From Enterobacter pseudoroggenkampii (GTDB lineage: Bacteria > Pseudomonadota > Gammaproteobacteria > Enterobacterales > Enterobacteriaceae), in contig NZ_JAPMLV010000011.1 of the NCBI RefSeq assembly GCF_026420145.1, positions 19,330 through 83,329 of the forward strand: a DNA stretch of 64,000 nt, read 5' to 3'. Below, in pieces: positions 42,329-53,964 of this stretch. The notes beneath the pieces are model-generated. The model did no database searches. It saw nothing but the letters and a program-made list of their open reading frames with translations, and was not told the origin of the DNA. Positions within the stretch are counted from its first letter, which is position 1; every line of letters starts with the position of its first letter. The position numbers were made by a program, and so were the translations under genes.

Positions 42329-43432
42329 TTACTTAGTTAATGTTGTATTTTTGCCACTGTTACGACGCATCCTGCGTTTAAGACGTTTAATAAATCGCGC
42401 CACTTTCCATGCGCGCTTAATGCAGTAGCCGTACAGGAAAAATGCCAGCAAGAATAATGCCAACATAACCCACTCAGGAATAATATGGGAATATTCTGCA
42501 GCTACACCAATCGCGGCTAAAATAGCGGCGGCCAGCGTAATCAGTACAAACGCCTGACGAGATGTAAAACCCGCACGCATGATGAGATGATGAATGTGTT
42601 GGCGGTCGGGAGAAAAAGGACTCATTCCTTTGCGCAGGCGGCGGTACATAATCGCCACCATATCCATTAATGGAATGGCAATAATCCACAGCGCTGTTAC
42701 AGGGCTTATCGGATGGGTCTGGCCCTGAGTGGTTTCAAGCAGGATCCAGATAACCGTAAAACCAATCAGCGTACTGCCCGCGTCTCCCATAAAGACTTTA
42801 TAGCGACGGCCCAGCACACCGAGGTTTAAGAGGATATAAGGCAGAATGGCGGCAATCATGGCGAAACACCACATTGCCAGACTGTACTGGCCATCAAACC
42901 ATAAAATAATGCCGATAGCGGCGAACGAGACGGATGACAACCCACCGAGCAGGCCGTCAATGCCATCCACCATGTTGAAAGCATTGATTGCCGCCCAGAC
43001 GGCAAAGAGTGTCAGGAAGAAGCCAAATGGGCCCAGAACTAACTCCCAGGGGCCAAACACATAGCCGAGGCTTCGCAGATACAGTCCGCCCACAACCATC
43101 ATCACCACGCCAATGCCCGCCTGAACGGTGGCGCGTATTTTCACCGCGATATCGAACCGGTCATCAAGAGCCCCGACTAACACCAGGACACCGGCGCAGG
43201 CAATGTAGAGGGCGGCATGCGGGATATAATAATCGGCAATACCAAACGTGAAGCAAATTCCTGCGTAAACAGATATCCCGCCGACTAAAGGAATAAGTCC
43301 CTGATGGCGTTTACGAAAATTAGGCTTATCCACCAACCCTATTCGTTTTGCCACCTTACGCGCAATGAACAAAAAACAGGTTGTGAATAAAAAAATACTG
43401 ATCAGTTCAGTAACGGCGGTGAATAGATTCAC
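42329..43432 (-). CDS. wecA: Undecaprenyl-phosphate GlcNAc-1-phosphate transferase
   Basis: A 367-residue polyprenyl-phosphate hexosamine-1-P transferase (Rfe) with about eleven transmembrane helices. It makes GlcNAc-PP-undecaprenol, the first step of ECA and of many O antigens. The Mg-binding DDRFD, the NAFNMVDGIDGL loop and the cytoplasmic HIHH motif are all present. The start is GTG at 43432, as in E. coli. It is the first gene of the ECA cluster, which then runs to wecG. Confidence 0.96.
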   Translation of the reverse strand: MNLFTAVTELISIFLFTTCFLFIARKVAKRIGLVDKPNFRKRHQGLIPLVGGISVYAGICFTFGIADYYIPHAALYIACAGVLVLVGALDDRFDIAVKIRATVQAGIGVVMMVVGGLYLRSLGYVFGPWELVLGPFGFFLTLFAVWAAINAFNMVDGIDGLLGGLSSVSFAAIGIILWFDGQYSLAMWCFAMIAAILPYILLNLGVLGRRYKVFMGDAGSTLIGFTVIWILLETTQGQTHPISPVTALWIIAIPLMDMVAIMYRRLRKGMSPFSPDRQHIHHLIMRAGFTSRQAFVLITLAAAILAAIGVAAEYSHIIPEWVMLALFLLAFFLYGYCIKRAWKVARFIKRLKRRMRRNSGKNTTLTK

Positions 43433-43626
43433 AATGGATTGCTCTCAACAAATGTTAGTCCCGGAAGTATAACCATGAAGCCACAGCCTCAGAAGTAATA
43501 AAGATGGCTTCTTACAACTCCCTTTGTATATTTTTCAATCAATTATTTCTTTTGCTGCATAAACGGCCCTATTGTCGCACTGACCGGTCAAAATTGGGAG
43601 TAGGTGGTACTAGCGTATAGTCCATA

Positions 43627-43657
43627 AAAGAAAAACGCCACGTAAAAACGTGGCGTT
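43627..43657 (-). terminator. Intrinsic terminator of rho
   Basis: AACGCCACGT and ACGTGGCGTT form a 10-bp stem around AAAA. On the minus strand it is followed by TTTTTCTTTT, 17 bp past the rho stop. Confidence 0.9.
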
Positions 43658-43674
43658 CGCTGGCTTTATTTGCG

Positions 43675-44934
43675 TTACGAGCGTTTCATCATGTCGAAGA
43701 AATCGTCGTTGGTTTTGGTCATCGCCAGTTTGTTAATGAGGAATTCCATCGCGTCAATTTCACCCATTGGATGAATGATTTTGCGCAGGATCCACATTTT
43801 CTGCAGCTCTTCCTGCGTGGTGAGGAGCTCTTCTTTACGGGTACCGGAACGGTTGTAGTCGATAGCCGGGAAGACGCGTTTTTCAGCGATTTTACGAGAA
43901 AGGTGCAGTTCCATGTTACCTGTACCTTTAAATTCTTCGTAAATCACTTCGTCCATTTTTGAACCGGTATCGATCAGCGCCGTCGCGATGATGGTCAGGC
44001 TGCCGCCCTCTTCCACGTTACGTGCGGCACCGAAGAAGCGTTTCGGACGATGCAGGGCGTTAGCATCCACACCACCGGTCAATACTTTACCGGAAGCTGG
44101 CACGACGGTGTTGTACGCACGCGCCAGACGGGTGATGGAGTCGAGCAGGATGATCACGTCTTTCTTGTGCTCAACCAGGCGTTTCGCCTTCTCGATAACC
44201 ATTTCCGCAACCTGAACGTGGCGAGAGGCTGGCTCGTCGAAGGTAGAAGCAACCACTTCACCTTTAACCAGACGCTGCATCTCGGTCACTTCTTCCGGAC
44301 GTTCGTCAATCAGCAGCACCATCAGCACGCAGTCTGGGTGGTTATAGGCGATGCTCTGCGCGATGTTCTGCAGCAGCATGGTTTTACCCGCTTTCGGCGG
44401 TGCCACAATCAGACCACGCTGGCCACGACCAATTGGTGATGCCAGATCCAGAACACGCGCGGTTAAGTCTTCGGTAGAACCGTTACCACGCTCCATGCGC
44501 AGGCGAGAGTTCGCGTGCAGCGGCGTTAAGTTCTCAAAGAGGATCTTATTACGCGAGTTTTCTGGTTTGTCGAAGTTAACTTCATTGACTTTCAACAGCG
44601 CAAAGTAGCGTTCACCCTCTTTAGGAGGACGAATCTTACCTGAAATGGTGTCACCAGTGCGGAGGTTGAAACGGCGGATTTGGCTGGGGGATACGTAGAT
44701 GTCGTCAGGGCCGGCGAGGTAGGAGCTGTCTGCAGAGCGAAGGAAACCAAATCCGTCTTGCAATATCTCCAGCACACCGTCGCCAAAGATATCTTCGCCA
44801 CTCTTAGCGTGCTGCTTCAGGATGGCGAAAATGATGTCCTGCTTGCGCATACGAGCCTGGTTTTCCAGCCCCATATTTTCGCCGAGAGTGATCAGCTCAG
44901 AAACCGGCGTATTCTTTAATTCGGTAAGATTCAT
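43675..44934 (-). CDS. rho: Transcription termination factor Rho
   Basis: A 419-residue hexameric RNA helicase, the same length as E. coli Rho and almost identical. The N-terminal cold-shock-like RNA-binding domain includes DGFGFLRS. The P-loop is PPKAGKT and the Walker B segment is [10 protein letters not shown]. The R loop and secondary-site residues of the E. coli protein are present. The ATG at 44934 (MNLTELKN) is chosen; the 24-codon extension upstream has no similarity. The long leader with rhoL suggests autogenous Rho-dependent control. Confidence 0.98.
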   Translation of the reverse strand: MNLTELKNTPVSELITLGENMGLENQARMRKQDIIFAILKQHAKSGEDIFGDGVLEILQDGFGFLRSADSSYLAGPDDIYVSPSQIRRFNLRTGDTISGKIRPPKEGERYFALLKVNEVNFDKPENSRNKILFENLTPLHANSRLRMERGNGSTEDLTARVLDLASPIGRGQRGLIVAPPKAGKTMLLQNIAQSIAYNHPDCVLMVLLIDERPEEVTEMQRLVKGEVVASTFDEPASRHVQVAEMVIEKAKRLVEHKKDVIILLDSITRLARAYNTVVPASGKVLTGGVDANALHRPKRFFGAARNVEEGGSLTIIATALIDTGSKMDEVIYEEFKGTGNMELHLSRKIAEKRVFPAIDYNRSGTRKEELLTTQEELQKMWILRKIIHPMGEIDAMEFLINKLAMTKTNDDFFDMMKRS

Positions 44935-45022
44935 AATGGTGTGGGTTCTTAAACTCGGGGTGATTCTCGAACTTAATGTTGTGAATGGTATGGCAGGGTC
45001 ATCCATGCCTGTTTAGCGGCCA

Positions 45023-45124
45023 TCAACTCATGTCTGTTCGCTGTCTGGTCACAGGGAAAGAACGCAGAACTGAAACGACAAGACGGATTGAGTGACAAGC
45101 CCGGAATTTAGCCACTTCACGCAC
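45023..45124 (-). CDS. rhoL: rho leader peptide RhoL
   Basis: A 33-codon ORF in the rho leader ends in PVTRQRTDMS. This closely resembles the end of the 33-residue E. coli RhoL (PVTRQRKDMSR). The position, about 90 bp upstream of rho, is also the same. Here the start would be GTG at 45124, and the middle of the peptide is not conserved. The rest of the 345-bp trxA-rho gap holds promoter and leader sequence and no other gene that I can see. Confidence 0.55.
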   Translation of the reverse strand: MREVAKFRACHSIRLVVSVLRSFPVTRQRTDMS

Positions 45125-45279
45125 TGTTCATGTCAACAACGGGAAGTATCGGGTAAAACAAGATTCAAACAACAAGATATGTTTAAAACGAAGTCATAGC
45201 TAACTTAGCACGACTTCAGCCGGGCGTCCAGAGTTCCACATCATTTAGCCGGGAGCTCTGAACGCACAGCGGAGAAACC

Positions 45280-45609
45280 TTACGCCAGGTTAGCGTCCAG
45301 GAACTCTTTCAGTTGACCTTTGGACAGCGCGCCCACTTTGGTCGCCGCCACTTCGCCGTTTTTGAACAGCAGCAGGGTCGGAATGCCACGGATACCGTAT
45401 TTTGGTGCGGTGCCCGGGTTCTGGTCGATGTTCAGCTTGGCAACGGTCAGTTTGCCCTGATATTCGTCGGCGATCTCATCCAGAATCGGGGCGATCATTT
45501 TGCAAGGACCACACCATTCAGCCCAGAAATCGACGAGGATCAGCCCGTCAGCCTTAAGTACGTCCGTGTCAAAACTGTCGTCAGTCAGGTGAATAATTTT
45601 ATCGCTCAT
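45280..45609 (-). CDS. trxA: Thioredoxin 1
   Basis: A 109-residue thioredoxin with the active site WCGPC (residues 33-37) after FWAE. It reduces protein disulfides and donates electrons to ribonucleotide reductase. The ATG at 45609 (MSDKIIHL) follows GTGGAG. The frame runs 25 codons further up, but the shorter form is the known protein. It is divergent from rhlB. Confidence 0.98.
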   Translation of the reverse strand: MSDKIIHLTDDSFDTDVLKADGLILVDFWAEWCGPCKMIAPILDEIADEYQGKLTVAKLNIDQNPGTAPKYGIRGIPTLLLFKNGEVAATKVGALSKGQLKEFLDANLA

Positions 45610-45753
45610 ATATAACTCCACAGGAATAAGCCTGGTACGTTGGTTTTGTCTCCACCAACGACGTGTTGATGTCGCATTAACCAACTAAAGGTTGACTTTA
45701 TTTCACCGGATACGCTTTCGTAAAGCAATAGTAAGCTGATATTCTACCACACT

Positions 45754-47022
45754 ATGAGCAAAACACATTTAACAGAACAGAAGTTTTCCGACTTCGCGCT
45801 GCACCCGAAGGTGATTGAAGCCCTTGAAAATAAAGGGTTTCATAACTGCACGCCCATTCAGGCCCTCGCGCTGCCGCTGACGCTGGCCGGTCGCGATGTT
45901 GCCGGGCAGGCGCAAACCGGTACCGGCAAAACGATGGCGTTTTTAACGTCAACGTTTCATTATTTACTTTCTCACCCAGCGATTGCAGACCGCAAAGTTA
46001 ACCAGCCGCGCGCGCTAATTATGGCCCCGACGCGAGAACTGGCGGTACAGATCCATGCAGACGCTGAACCCCTGGCGCAGGCTACCGGCCTTAAGCTTGG
46101 ACTGGCCTATGGCGGCGACGGCTACGATAAACAGCTGAAAGTGCTGGAAAGCGGTGTGGATATCCTGATCGGTACCACCGGCCGTCTTATCGACTACGCT
46201 AAACAGAACCACATTAACCTCGGTGCAATCCAGGTTGTGGTGCTCGATGAAGCTGACCGCATGTACGATCTGGGCTTCATTAAAGACATCCGCTGGCTGT
46301 TCCGCCGTATGCCTCCGGCCAATCAGCGCCTGAATATGCTGTTCTCTGCAACCCTCTCCTACCGTGTGCGCGAACTGGCGTTCGAACAGATGAACAACGC
46401 CGAATACGTGGAAGTGGAACCGGAGCAGAAAACGGGTCACCGCATTAAAGAAGAGCTCTTCTATCCTTCCAATGAAGAGAAAATGCGTCTGCTGCAAACT
46501 CTGATCGAAGAAGAATGGCCCGATCGCGCCATTATCTTCGCGAACACCAAACACCGTTGTGAAGACATCTGGGGCCATCTGGCTGCAGACGGTCACCGTG
46601 TTGGCCTGCTGACCGGCGACGTGGCGCAGAAAAAACGCCTGCGCATTCTTGAAGAATTTACCCGTGGCGATCTCGATATTCTGGTCGCAACCGACGTGGC
46701 GGCACGTGGTTTACACATTCCGGCCGTGACGCACGTCTTTAACTACGATCTGCCAGACGACTGCGAAGACTACGTACACCGTATCGGTCGAACCGGTCGT
46801 GCGGGCGCAAGCGGTCACTCGATTAGCCTTGCGTGTGAAGAGTATGCGCTGAATCTTCCAGCCATTGAGACTTATATCGGTCACTCTATTCCGCAGAGCA
46901 AATACAATCCGGAAGCGCTGTTAAGCGAACTGCCGCCGCCTAAGCGTCTAACCCGCCCACGCTCCGGCAATGGTCCGCGTCGTTCAGGCGGCGCACCGCG
47001 TAATCGTCGTCGTTCAGGTTAA
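45754..47022 (+). CDS. rhlB: DEAD-box RNA helicase RhlB
   Basis: A 422-residue DEAD-box helicase of the RNA degradosome that unwinds RNA for PNPase. The Q motif region [13 protein letters not shown] is near residue 30, Walker A is AQTGTGKT, and DEAD is [23 protein letters not shown] is motif VI. The C-terminal tail is rich in Arg, Gly and Pro ([15 protein letters not shown]), as in E. coli. gppA starts 5 bp after its stop, so the two are co-transcribed. Confidence 0.97.
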   Translation: MSKTHLTEQKFSDFALHPKVIEALENKGFHNCTPIQALALPLTLAGRDVAGQAQTGTGKTMAFLTSTFHYLLSHPAIADRKVNQPRALIMAPTRELAVQIHADAEPLAQATGLKLGLAYGGDGYDKQLKVLESGVDILIGTTGRLIDYAKQNHINLGAIQVVVLDEADRMYDLGFIKDIRWLFRRMPPANQRLNMLFSATLSYRVRELAFEQMNNAEYVEVEPEQKTGHRIKEELFYPSNEEKMRLLQTLIEEEWPDRAIIFANTKHRCEDIWGHLAADGHRVGLLTGDVAQKKRLRILEEFTRGDLDILVATDVAARGLHIPAVTHVFNYDLPDDCEDYVHRIGRTGRAGASGHSISLACEEYALNLPAIETYIGHSIPQSKYNPEALLSELPPPKRLTRPRSGNGPRRSGGAPRNRRRSG

Positions 47023-47027
47023 AAAAT

Positions 47028-48512
47028 ATGCTCAGCTCCACCTCGCTTTATGCGGCAATTGATCTCGGTTCGAATAGTTTTCATATGCTGGTTGTGCGCG
47101 AGGTGGCGGGAAGCATACAAACGCTGACGCGCATTAAGCGCAAGGTCCGCCTCGCGGCGGGCCTGAGCAGCGACAATCACCTCTCACCTGAAGCCATGGA
47201 ACGTGGCTGGCAGTGTCTGCGGCTCTTTGCCGAGCGTCTGCAGGATATCCCGCATGCCCAAATCACCGTGGTCGCCACTGCGACACTCCGCCTGGCGGTT
47301 AACGCCGTGGATTTTATTGCCAGAGCGCAGGAAATTCTCGGTTGTCCGGTTCAGGTTATCAGCGGTGAAGAAGAAGCTCGCCTGATTTATCAGGGTGTTG
47401 CACACACCACGGGGGGTGACGATCGTCGCCTGGTAGTGGATATCGGCGGTGCCAGTACCGAGCTTGTGACCGGCACCGGCGCGCAGGCAACGTCGCTGTT
47501 CAGCCTGTCGATGGGCTGCGTGACCTGGCTTGAGCGCTACTTTACCGATCGTAATCTGGGTAAAGAGAACTTCGACGAGGCAGAGAACGCTGCGCGCGAA
47601 GTGTTACGCCCGGTGATGGACGAGCTGCGCTATCACGGCTGGAAAGTCTGCGTGGGTGCGTCGGGTACCGTGCAGGCTCTGCAGGAAATCATGATGGCGC
47701 AGGGAATGGACGAGCGGATTACGCTTGCCAAACTTCAGCAGCTGAAACAGCGCGCCATTCAGTGCGGACGCCTGGAAGAGCTGGAAATTGAAGGCCTGAC
47801 GCTGGAGCGCGCGCTGGTTTTCCCGAGCGGGCTGGCCATTCTTATCGCCATTTTCACCGAGCTGAACATCCAGTGTATGACCCTGGCCGGCGGCGCGTTG
47901 CGCGAAGGTCTGGTCTACGGGATGCTGCATCTGTCGGTCGATCAGGATATCCGCAGCCGTACCCTGCGCAACGTGCAGCGTCGTTTTCTGGTTGATATCG
48001 ATCAGGCAGGACGCGTATCGCAGCTGGCGTCACGCTTCGCCGATCAGGTCGCTAACGTCTGGGATCTTGATCCTCTGAGCCGGGATTTATTGCTAAGCGC
48101 CTGTGCGCTACATGAAGTGGGGCTGAGCATTGATTTTAAGCAGGCACCGGCTCATGCAGCGTATCTGGTGCGCAACCTGGATTTACCGGGCTATACACCT
48201 GCGCAGAAAAAATTGCTGGCAACGCTGCTGCTGAACCAGACCAATGCCGTTGATCTCTCGTCTTTGCATCAGCAAAACGCCGTACCGCCGCGCGTGGCCG
48301 AGCATCTGTGCCGCCTGCTGCGTCTGGCGATCCTGTTTGCCAGCCGCCGCCGCGATGATTTGCTGCCCGCCATTAATCTGGTGGCCGATGACGAGAAGCT
48401 TTCGCTGACGTTACCGGAGAACTGGATTGATCGTCACCCGCTTGGGGCAGAGATGATCGAGCAGGAGTGCCAGTGGCAGAGCTATGTGCACTGGGTGCTG
48501 GAAGTGAAGTAA
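47028..48512 (+). CDS. gppA: Guanosine-5'-triphosphate,3'-diphosphate pyrophosphatase
   Basis: A 494-residue Ppx/GppA phosphatase that converts pppGpp to ppGpp in the stringent response. The actin-like ATPase fold shows [14 protein letters not shown] near residue 10 and [13 protein letters not shown] near residue 140. The C-terminal half is the HD-like helical domain. It is translationally close to rhlB (5-bp gap) and followed by a REP unit. Confidence 0.96.
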   Translation: MLSSTSLYAAIDLGSNSFHMLVVREVAGSIQTLTRIKRKVRLAAGLSSDNHLSPEAMERGWQCLRLFAERLQDIPHAQITVVATATLRLAVNAVDFIARAQEILGCPVQVISGEEEARLIYQGVAHTTGGDDRRLVVDIGGASTELVTGTGAQATSLFSLSMGCVTWLERYFTDRNLGKENFDEAENAAREVLRPVMDELRYHGWKVCVGASGTVQALQEIMMAQGMDERITLAKLQQLKQRAIQCGRLEELEIEGLTLERALVFPSGLAILIAIFTELNIQCMTLAGGALREGLVYGMLHLSVDQDIRSRTLRNVQRRFLVDIDQAGRVSQLASRFADQVANVWDLDPLSRDLLLSACALHEVGLSIDFKQAPAHAAYLVRNLDLPGYTPAQKKLLATLLLNQTNAVDLSSLHQQNAVPPRVAEHLCRLLRLAILFASRRRDDLLPAINLVADDEKLSLTLPENWIDRHPLGAEMIEQECQWQSYVHWVLEVK

Positions 48513-48525
48513 TGCGCTGAACATT

Positions 48526-48556
48526 GCCGGGTGGCGGCTTCGCCTTACCCGGCCTA
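48526..48556. repeat. REP palindrome
   Basis: GCCGGGTGGCGGCTTCGCCTT and the complementary ACCCGGCC arm form one REP unit between the convergent ends of gppA and rep. Confidence 0.85.
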
Positions 48557-48563
48557 CTCATCA

Positions 48564-50588
48564 TTATCCTTTCTCTTTGGCTTTTGCCAGCATGGCGCGG
48601 ATGTTTGCCACGTTAGCCTGCCCCTTGTGCATCCGCTCTTCTGCGGTAATCACTTTGCGCTCCTGTTCCCAGATCACGTCATCCTGCGGCAGCTCCAGCA
48701 GGAAACGGCTCGGCTCCGGGCGGACAAGTTCGCCATACTGACGGCGCTCTTTACACAGCGTGAACGTCAGCTCTTTCTGCGCGCGGGTGATCCCCACGTA
48801 GGCCAGGCGGCGCTCCTCGTCGACGTTGTCTTCATCAATGCTGCTCTGATGCGGTAACAACCCCTCTTCCATACCGACCAGATAGACATACGGGAACTCC
48901 AGACCTTTTGACGCATGCAGCGTCATCAGCTGAACCTGATCGGCCTCTTCTTCGCTCTCGCCCCGCTCCATCATGTCGCGCAGGGTAAAGCGGGTGACCA
49001 CCTGCGTCAGGGTCATCGGCTCGTCGATTTCAGAGCCTTCCAGCATTTCGGTCATCCAGCTGAAGAGCTGGTTAACGTTCTTCATGCGCATCTCAGCCGC
49101 TTTCGGGCTGGCCGAAGTTTCGTACAGCCAGGACTCATAGTCGATGCCGTGAATAAGATCGCGCACCGCCGCCACCGGCTCGCGCTCCGCGAGACGTTGC
49201 ACTTCGCCAAGCCAGTGGGTGAATCGCGTTAATGAATCATACCCGCGTCCGGTTAACGTCTGGCTCAGCCCCATGTCGAAGCTGGCGGTAAACATACTTT
49301 TGTTGCGGGTCATCGCCCACTCGCCGAGCTTTTGCAGCGTCGCCGGGCCAATCTCGCGTTTTGGCGTATTCACGATGCGCAGAAACGCGCTGTCGTCATC
49401 CGGGTTAGTGAGCACGCGCAGATAGGCCAGCAGATCTTTGATTTCTGGTCGTGAGAAGAACGACGTGCCGCCCGAGATTTTGTACGGAATGCGGTTCTGC
49501 ATCAGCATCTTTTCAAAGACGCGCGACTGGTGATTGCCGCGATAGAGGATCGCGTAATCCTTATATTCGGTTTTGTTGACGAAGTGGTGGGCGATGAGTT
49601 CACCCGTCACGCGCTCCGCTTCATGATCCTCATTGTTGGCGCTGAGCACTTTCAGCTCCGTACCGTAGCCCAGTTCGGAGAAGAGACGCTTCTCAAACAC
49701 GTGCGGGTTATTGGCAATCAGGATGTTAGCTGCTTTCAGGATACGCCCGGAGGAGCGATAGTTCTGTTCCAGCTTAATTACCTGCAGGGCGGGGAAATCT
49801 TTGCTCAGCAGCACCAGGTTTTGCGGGCGCGCGCCGCGCCAGGAGTAAATTGACTGGTCATCATCGCCGACCACGGTGAAACGCGCGCGCTGCCCCACCA
49901 GCAGCTTCACCAGCTCGTACTGGCTGGTGTTGGTGTCCTGATACTCATCCACCAGCAGGTAACGGATTTTGTTCTGCCAGCGCTCGCGCACCTCTTCATT
50001 GCGCTGCAGCAGCAGCGTCGGCAGCAGGATCAGGTCGTCGAAGTCCAGCACGTTGCACGCTTTCATATGTGCATCGTACAGACCGTAGCAGTGGGCGAAG
50101 ATGCGATCCCGTTCGCCTTTGGCGATCGCCGCGGCCTGGGCCGGCGTCATCAGATCGTTTTTCCAGTTCGAGATCGTCGAGATCAGCTGCTGCAACAGCA
50201 CTTTATCATCTTCGATCAGCCCCTCGGTGAGCTCTTTGAGCAGCGCCACCTGATCGGTGTCATCGAAGAGCGAGAAGTTGGACTTCATTCCCAGCGCCGC
50301 ATACTCGCGTTTGATGATATCCAGCCCCAGCGTGTGGAAGGTGGAGATCATCAGGCCGCGCGCCTCTTTACGGCCCAGCGTCTGACCGACACGCTCTTTC
50401 ATCTCGCGCGCCGCTTTATTGGTAAAGGTGACCGCCGCAATGTGTCGCGCCTGATACCCGCAGTTGTGGATCAGATGGGCGATTTTGTTGGTGATCACGC
50501 GGGTTTTACCCGAACCGGCCCCTGCCAGCACCAGGCATGGTCCAGTAACGAATTCGACCGCTTGTTGTTGTCCAGGGTTTAAACGCAT
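48564..50588 (-). CDS. rep: ATP-dependent DNA helicase Rep
   Basis: A 674-residue superfamily 1A 3'-5' helicase that assists replication forks past protein roadblocks and is needed by phage phiX174. Walker A GAGSGKT is near residue 25, motif II is VDEYQDTN, and [13 protein letters not shown] follows. It is a paralogue of uvrD in this same window. The ATG at 50588 (MRLNPGQQQ) matches E. coli, but it lacks a clear ribosome site. A TTG at 50603, five codons upstream, is a possible alternative. Confidence 0.96.
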   Translation of the reverse strand: MRLNPGQQQAVEFVTGPCLVLAGAGSGKTRVITNKIAHLIHNCGYQARHIAAVTFTNKAAREMKERVGQTLGRKEARGLMISTFHTLGLDIIKREYAALGMKSNFSLFDDTDQVALLKELTEGLIEDDKVLLQQLISTISNWKNDLMTPAQAAAIAKGERDRIFAHCYGLYDAHMKACNVLDFDDLILLPTLLLQRNEEVRERWQNKIRYLLVDEYQDTNTSQYELVKLLVGQRARFTVVGDDDQSIYSWRGARPQNLVLLSKDFPALQVIKLEQNYRSSGRILKAANILIANNPHVFEKRLFSELGYGTELKVLSANNEDHEAERVTGELIAHHFVNKTEYKDYAILYRGNHQSRVFEKMLMQNRIPYKISGGTSFFSRPEIKDLLAYLRVLTNPDDDSAFLRIVNTPKREIGPATLQKLGEWAMTRNKSMFTASFDMGLSQTLTGRGYDSLTRFTHWLGEVQRLAEREPVAAVRDLIHGIDYESWLYETSASPKAAEMRMKNVNQLFSWMTEMLEGSEIDEPMTLTQVVTRFTLRDMMERGESEEEADQVQLMTLHASKGLEFPYVYLVGMEEGLLPHQSSIDEDNVDEERRLAYVGITRAQKELTFTLCKERRQYGELVRPEPSRFLLELPQDDVIWEQERKVITAEERMHKGQANVANIRAMLAKAKEKG

Positions 50589-50700
50589 GGGAGTATTGCT
50601 CAATCTTCGAACGGGGTGTGGATTGTAGCAGAAAGCCGGGCGCAGATTTACCGGCTAATGATAAAGTGGAGAAATCGCGTTTAACCCATAGAGCAGAACC

Positions 50701-51314
<614 letters not shown>

Positions 51315-51318
51315 AAAA

Positions 51319-51392
51319 GCCGGGTGGCGGCTGCGCCTTACCCGGCCTACATCTTACGGTTTTGTAGGTCGGGTAAGCGAAGCGCCACCCGA
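51319..51392. repeat. BIME: two inverted REP units
   Basis: REP units at 51319-51350 and 51364-51392 face each other between the convergent ends of ppiC and ilvC, with a short T-rich spacer. Confidence 0.85.
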
Positions 51393-51400
51393 CAAGATTG

Positions 51401-52876
51401 TTAGCCCGCTACCGCGATACGCTTCATATCGGTCATGTAGCCACGCAGTTTGTGACCCACTTTCTCGATCTGATGGCTGCGAATCGCTTCGTTCACATCG
51501 CGCAGTTGCGCGTTATCCACAGCACCTTCCGCAATCGCTTTGCCCAGATCGCCCGTCTGCAGAGTGGTCATAAACTCTTTCAGCAGCGGTACGCAGGCGT
51601 AAGAGAACAGGTAGTTACCGTATTCTGCGGTATCAGAGATCACCACGTTCATTTCGTACAGACGCTTACGGGCGATGGTGTTCGCAATCAGCGGCAGTTC
51701 GTGCAGTGATTCGTAGTACGCAGACTCTTCGATGATGCCGGAATCGACCATGGTTTCGAACGCCAGCTCAACGCCTGCTTTCACCATCGCGATCATCAGG
51801 ACGCCTTTATCGAAGTACTCCTGCTCGCCGATTTTACCTTCAAACTGCGGCGCGGTTTCGAACGCGGTCTTACCGGTCTCTTCACGCCAGGTCAGCAGTT
51901 TCTTATCGTCGTTCGCCCAGTCCGCCATCATACCGGAAGAGAACTCGCCGGAGATGATGTCGTCCATGTGTTTCTGGAATAACGGCGCCATGATGGTTTT
52001 CAGCTGTTCAGACAGCGCGTAAGCACGCAGTTTTGCCGGGTTGGACAGACGGTCCATCATCAGCGTAATACCGCCCTGCTTCAGCGCTTCGGTGATGGTT
52101 TCCCAGCCGAACTGAATCAGTTTTTCCGCGTAGGCCGGGTCGGTACCCTCTTCCACCAGCTTGTCGAAGCACAGCAGAGAACCGGCCTGCAGCATGCCGC
52201 ACAGAATGGTCTGCTCGCCCATCAGGTCAGATTTCACTTCGGCAACGAAGGACGATTCCAGAACGCCCGCACGGTGGCCGCCGGTCGCCGCTGCCCATGC
52301 TTTGGCAATCGCCATGCCTTCGCCTTTCGGATCGTTTTCCGGGTGAACTGCGATAAGCGTCGGCACGCCGAAGCCACGCTTGTACTCTTCGCGTACTTCC
52401 GTACCCGGACACTTCGGTGCCACCATCACTACGGTGATGTCTTTACGGATCTGCTCGCCCACTTCAACGATGTTGAAGCCGTGGGAGTAACCCAGCGCGG
52501 CACCGTCTTTCATCAGCGGCTGTACGGAACGCACAACGTCTGAGTGCTGTTTGTCCGGGGTCAGGTTAACCACCAGATCCGCCTGCGGGATCAGCTCTTC
52601 GTAGGTACCCACTTTGAAGCCGTTTTCGGTCGCTTTACGCCAGGAAGCACGCTTCTCGGCAATCGCTTCTTTACGCAGGGCGTAGGAGATATCCAGACCG
52701 GAGTCACGCATGTTCAGGCCCTGGTTCAGACCCTGTGCGCCACAGCCGACGATGACCACTTTTTTACCCTGAAGGTAGCTCGCGCCATCGGCAAATTCGT
52801 CGCGCGCCATGAAGCGGCATTTGCCCAGCTGCGCCAGCTGCTGGCGCAAGTTCAGTGTATTAAAGTAGTTAGCCAT
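51401..52876 (-). CDS. ilvC: Ketol-acid reductoisomerase (class II)
   Basis: A 491-residue NADPH-dependent enzyme that converts acetolactate and acetohydroxybutyrate to the dihydroxy acids of valine and isoleucine synthesis. The Rossmann motif is [17 protein letters not shown] (about residues 45-61). The long class II form has a duplicated C-terminal domain. It is divergent from ilvY, whose protein induces it in the presence of substrate. Confidence 0.98.
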   Translation of the reverse strand: MANYFNTLNLRQQLAQLGKCRFMARDEFADGASYLQGKKVVIVGCGAQGLNQGLNMRDSGLDISYALRKEAIAEKRASWRKATENGFKVGTYEELIPQADLVVNLTPDKQHSDVVRSVQPLMKDGAALGYSHGFNIVEVGEQIRKDITVVMVAPKCPGTEVREEYKRGFGVPTLIAVHPENDPKGEGMAIAKAWAAATGGHRAGVLESSFVAEVKSDLMGEQTILCGMLQAGSLLCFDKLVEEGTDPAYAEKLIQFGWETITEALKQGGITLMMDRLSNPAKLRAYALSEQLKTIMAPLFQKHMDDIISGEFSSGMMADWANDDKKLLTWREETGKTAFETAPQFEGKIGEQEYFDKGVLMIAMVKAGVELAFETMVDSGIIEESAYYESLHELPLIANTIARKRLYEMNVVISDTAEYGNYLFSYACVPLLKEFMTTLQTGDLGKAIAEGAVDNAQLRDVNEAIRSHQIEKVGHKLRGYMTDMKRIAVAG

Positions 52877-52990
52877 GGATGATACCTCGTGATGTTGTGT
52901 GTCTTATTGTTCGGTTCGCGTTTCAGCGAGAATGTACCCACATTACAACAGGAAATTTATTGCGGAAATTGATATATTCACAACGTCACG

Positions 52991-53005
52991 TTGCAATTTT
53001 TGCAA
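52991..53005. promoter_or_regulatory. Candidate IlvY operator
   Basis: Two copies of the palindrome TTGCAA are spaced 9 bp apart, in the 152-bp divergent region between ilvC and ilvY. This resembles the operators through which IlvY activates ilvC and represses itself. The exact extent is inferred. Confidence 0.55.
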
Positions 53006-53028
53006 TATAAAAAGAGGGAGTGGAATCA

Positions 53029-53919
53029 GTGGATTTACGCGATCTGAAAATGTTCCTGCACCTGGCGGAAAGCCGTCACTTTGGCCGCAGCGCCCGGGCG
53101 ATGCACGTTAGCCCCTCCACGCTTTCGCGCCAGATCCAGCGCCTTGAGGAAGACCTCGGCCAGCCGCTGTTCGTGCGCGACAACCGCACCGTCACCCTCA
53201 CGGAAGCGGGCGAAGAGTTGCGCATTTTTGCCCAGCAGACGCTGTTGCAGTACCAGCAGCTGCGTCACTCGATTGACCAGCAGGGGCCGTCACTTTCCGG
53301 TGAGCTGCATATTTTCTGCTCCGTGACCGCCGCCTATAGCCATCTGCCGCCCATTCTCGACCGCTTCCGTGCGGCGCATCCGTCGGTTGAAATTAAACTC
53401 ACCACCGGCGACGCCTCCGACGCAATGGAGAAAGTGGTGACGGGCGAAGCGGATCTCGCCATTGCCGGGAAGCCGGAAACCCTGCCGGGCGCGGTAGCGT
53501 TCTCAATGCTGGAGAATCTGGCGGTGGTGCTGATTGCCCCCGCGCTGCCCTGCCCGGTGCGTAATCAGGTGTCGGTGGAAAAACCGGACTGGTCCACGGT
53601 GCCGTTTATCATGGCCGATCAGGGGCCTGTGCGCCGCCGCATTGAGCTGTGGTTCCGCCGCCAGAAAATCAGCAACCCGTCGATTTACGCTACCGTCAGC
53701 GGTCATGAGGCGATGGTGTCGATGGTGGCGCTGGGCTGCGGCGTGGCGCTGCTGCCGGAAGTGGTGCTGGAAAATAGCCCGGAACCGGTGCGCAATCGCG
53801 TGATGATTCTGGAGCGCAGCGATGAGAAAACGCCGTTTGAGCTTGGCGTGTGCGCACAAAAAAAGCGGCTGCATGAGCCGCTAATTGATGCGTTCTGGAC
53901 GATATTGCCGAACCACTGA
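53029..53919 (+). CDS. ilvY: LysR-type activator of ilvC
   Basis: A 296-residue LysR-family protein that activates ilvC when acetolactate or acetohydroxybutyrate accumulates. The N-terminal helix-turn-helix is SRHFGRSARAMHVSPSTLSR (about residues 16-35). The start is the GTG at 53029, because GAGGGAG lies 8 bp upstream; the GTG at 53020 overlaps that site. It is divergent from ilvC and convergent with ilvA, with a REP unit between. Confidence 0.96.
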   Translation: MDLRDLKMFLHLAESRHFGRSARAMHVSPSTLSRQIQRLEEDLGQPLFVRDNRTVTLTEAGEELRIFAQQTLLQYQQLRHSIDQQGPSLSGELHIFCSVTAAYSHLPPILDRFRAAHPSVEIKLTTGDASDAMEKVVTGEADLAIAGKPETLPGAVAFSMLENLAVVLIAPALPCPVRNQVSVEKPDWSTVPFIMADQGPVRRRIELWFRRQKISNPSIYATVSGHEAMVSMVALGCGVALLPEVVLENSPEPVRNRVMILERSDEKTPFELGVCAQKKRLHEPLIDAFWTILPNH

Positions 53920-53920
53920 A

Positions 53921-53950
53921 GCCGGGTGGCGCTACGCTTACCCGGCCTAC
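53921..53950. repeat. REP palindrome
   Basis: GCCGGGTGGCG and the CCCGGCC arm form a single REP unit, 1 bp after the ilvY stop and ahead of the convergent ilvA end. Confidence 0.85.
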
Positions 53951-53964
53951 GCGCAGCTCTACCA

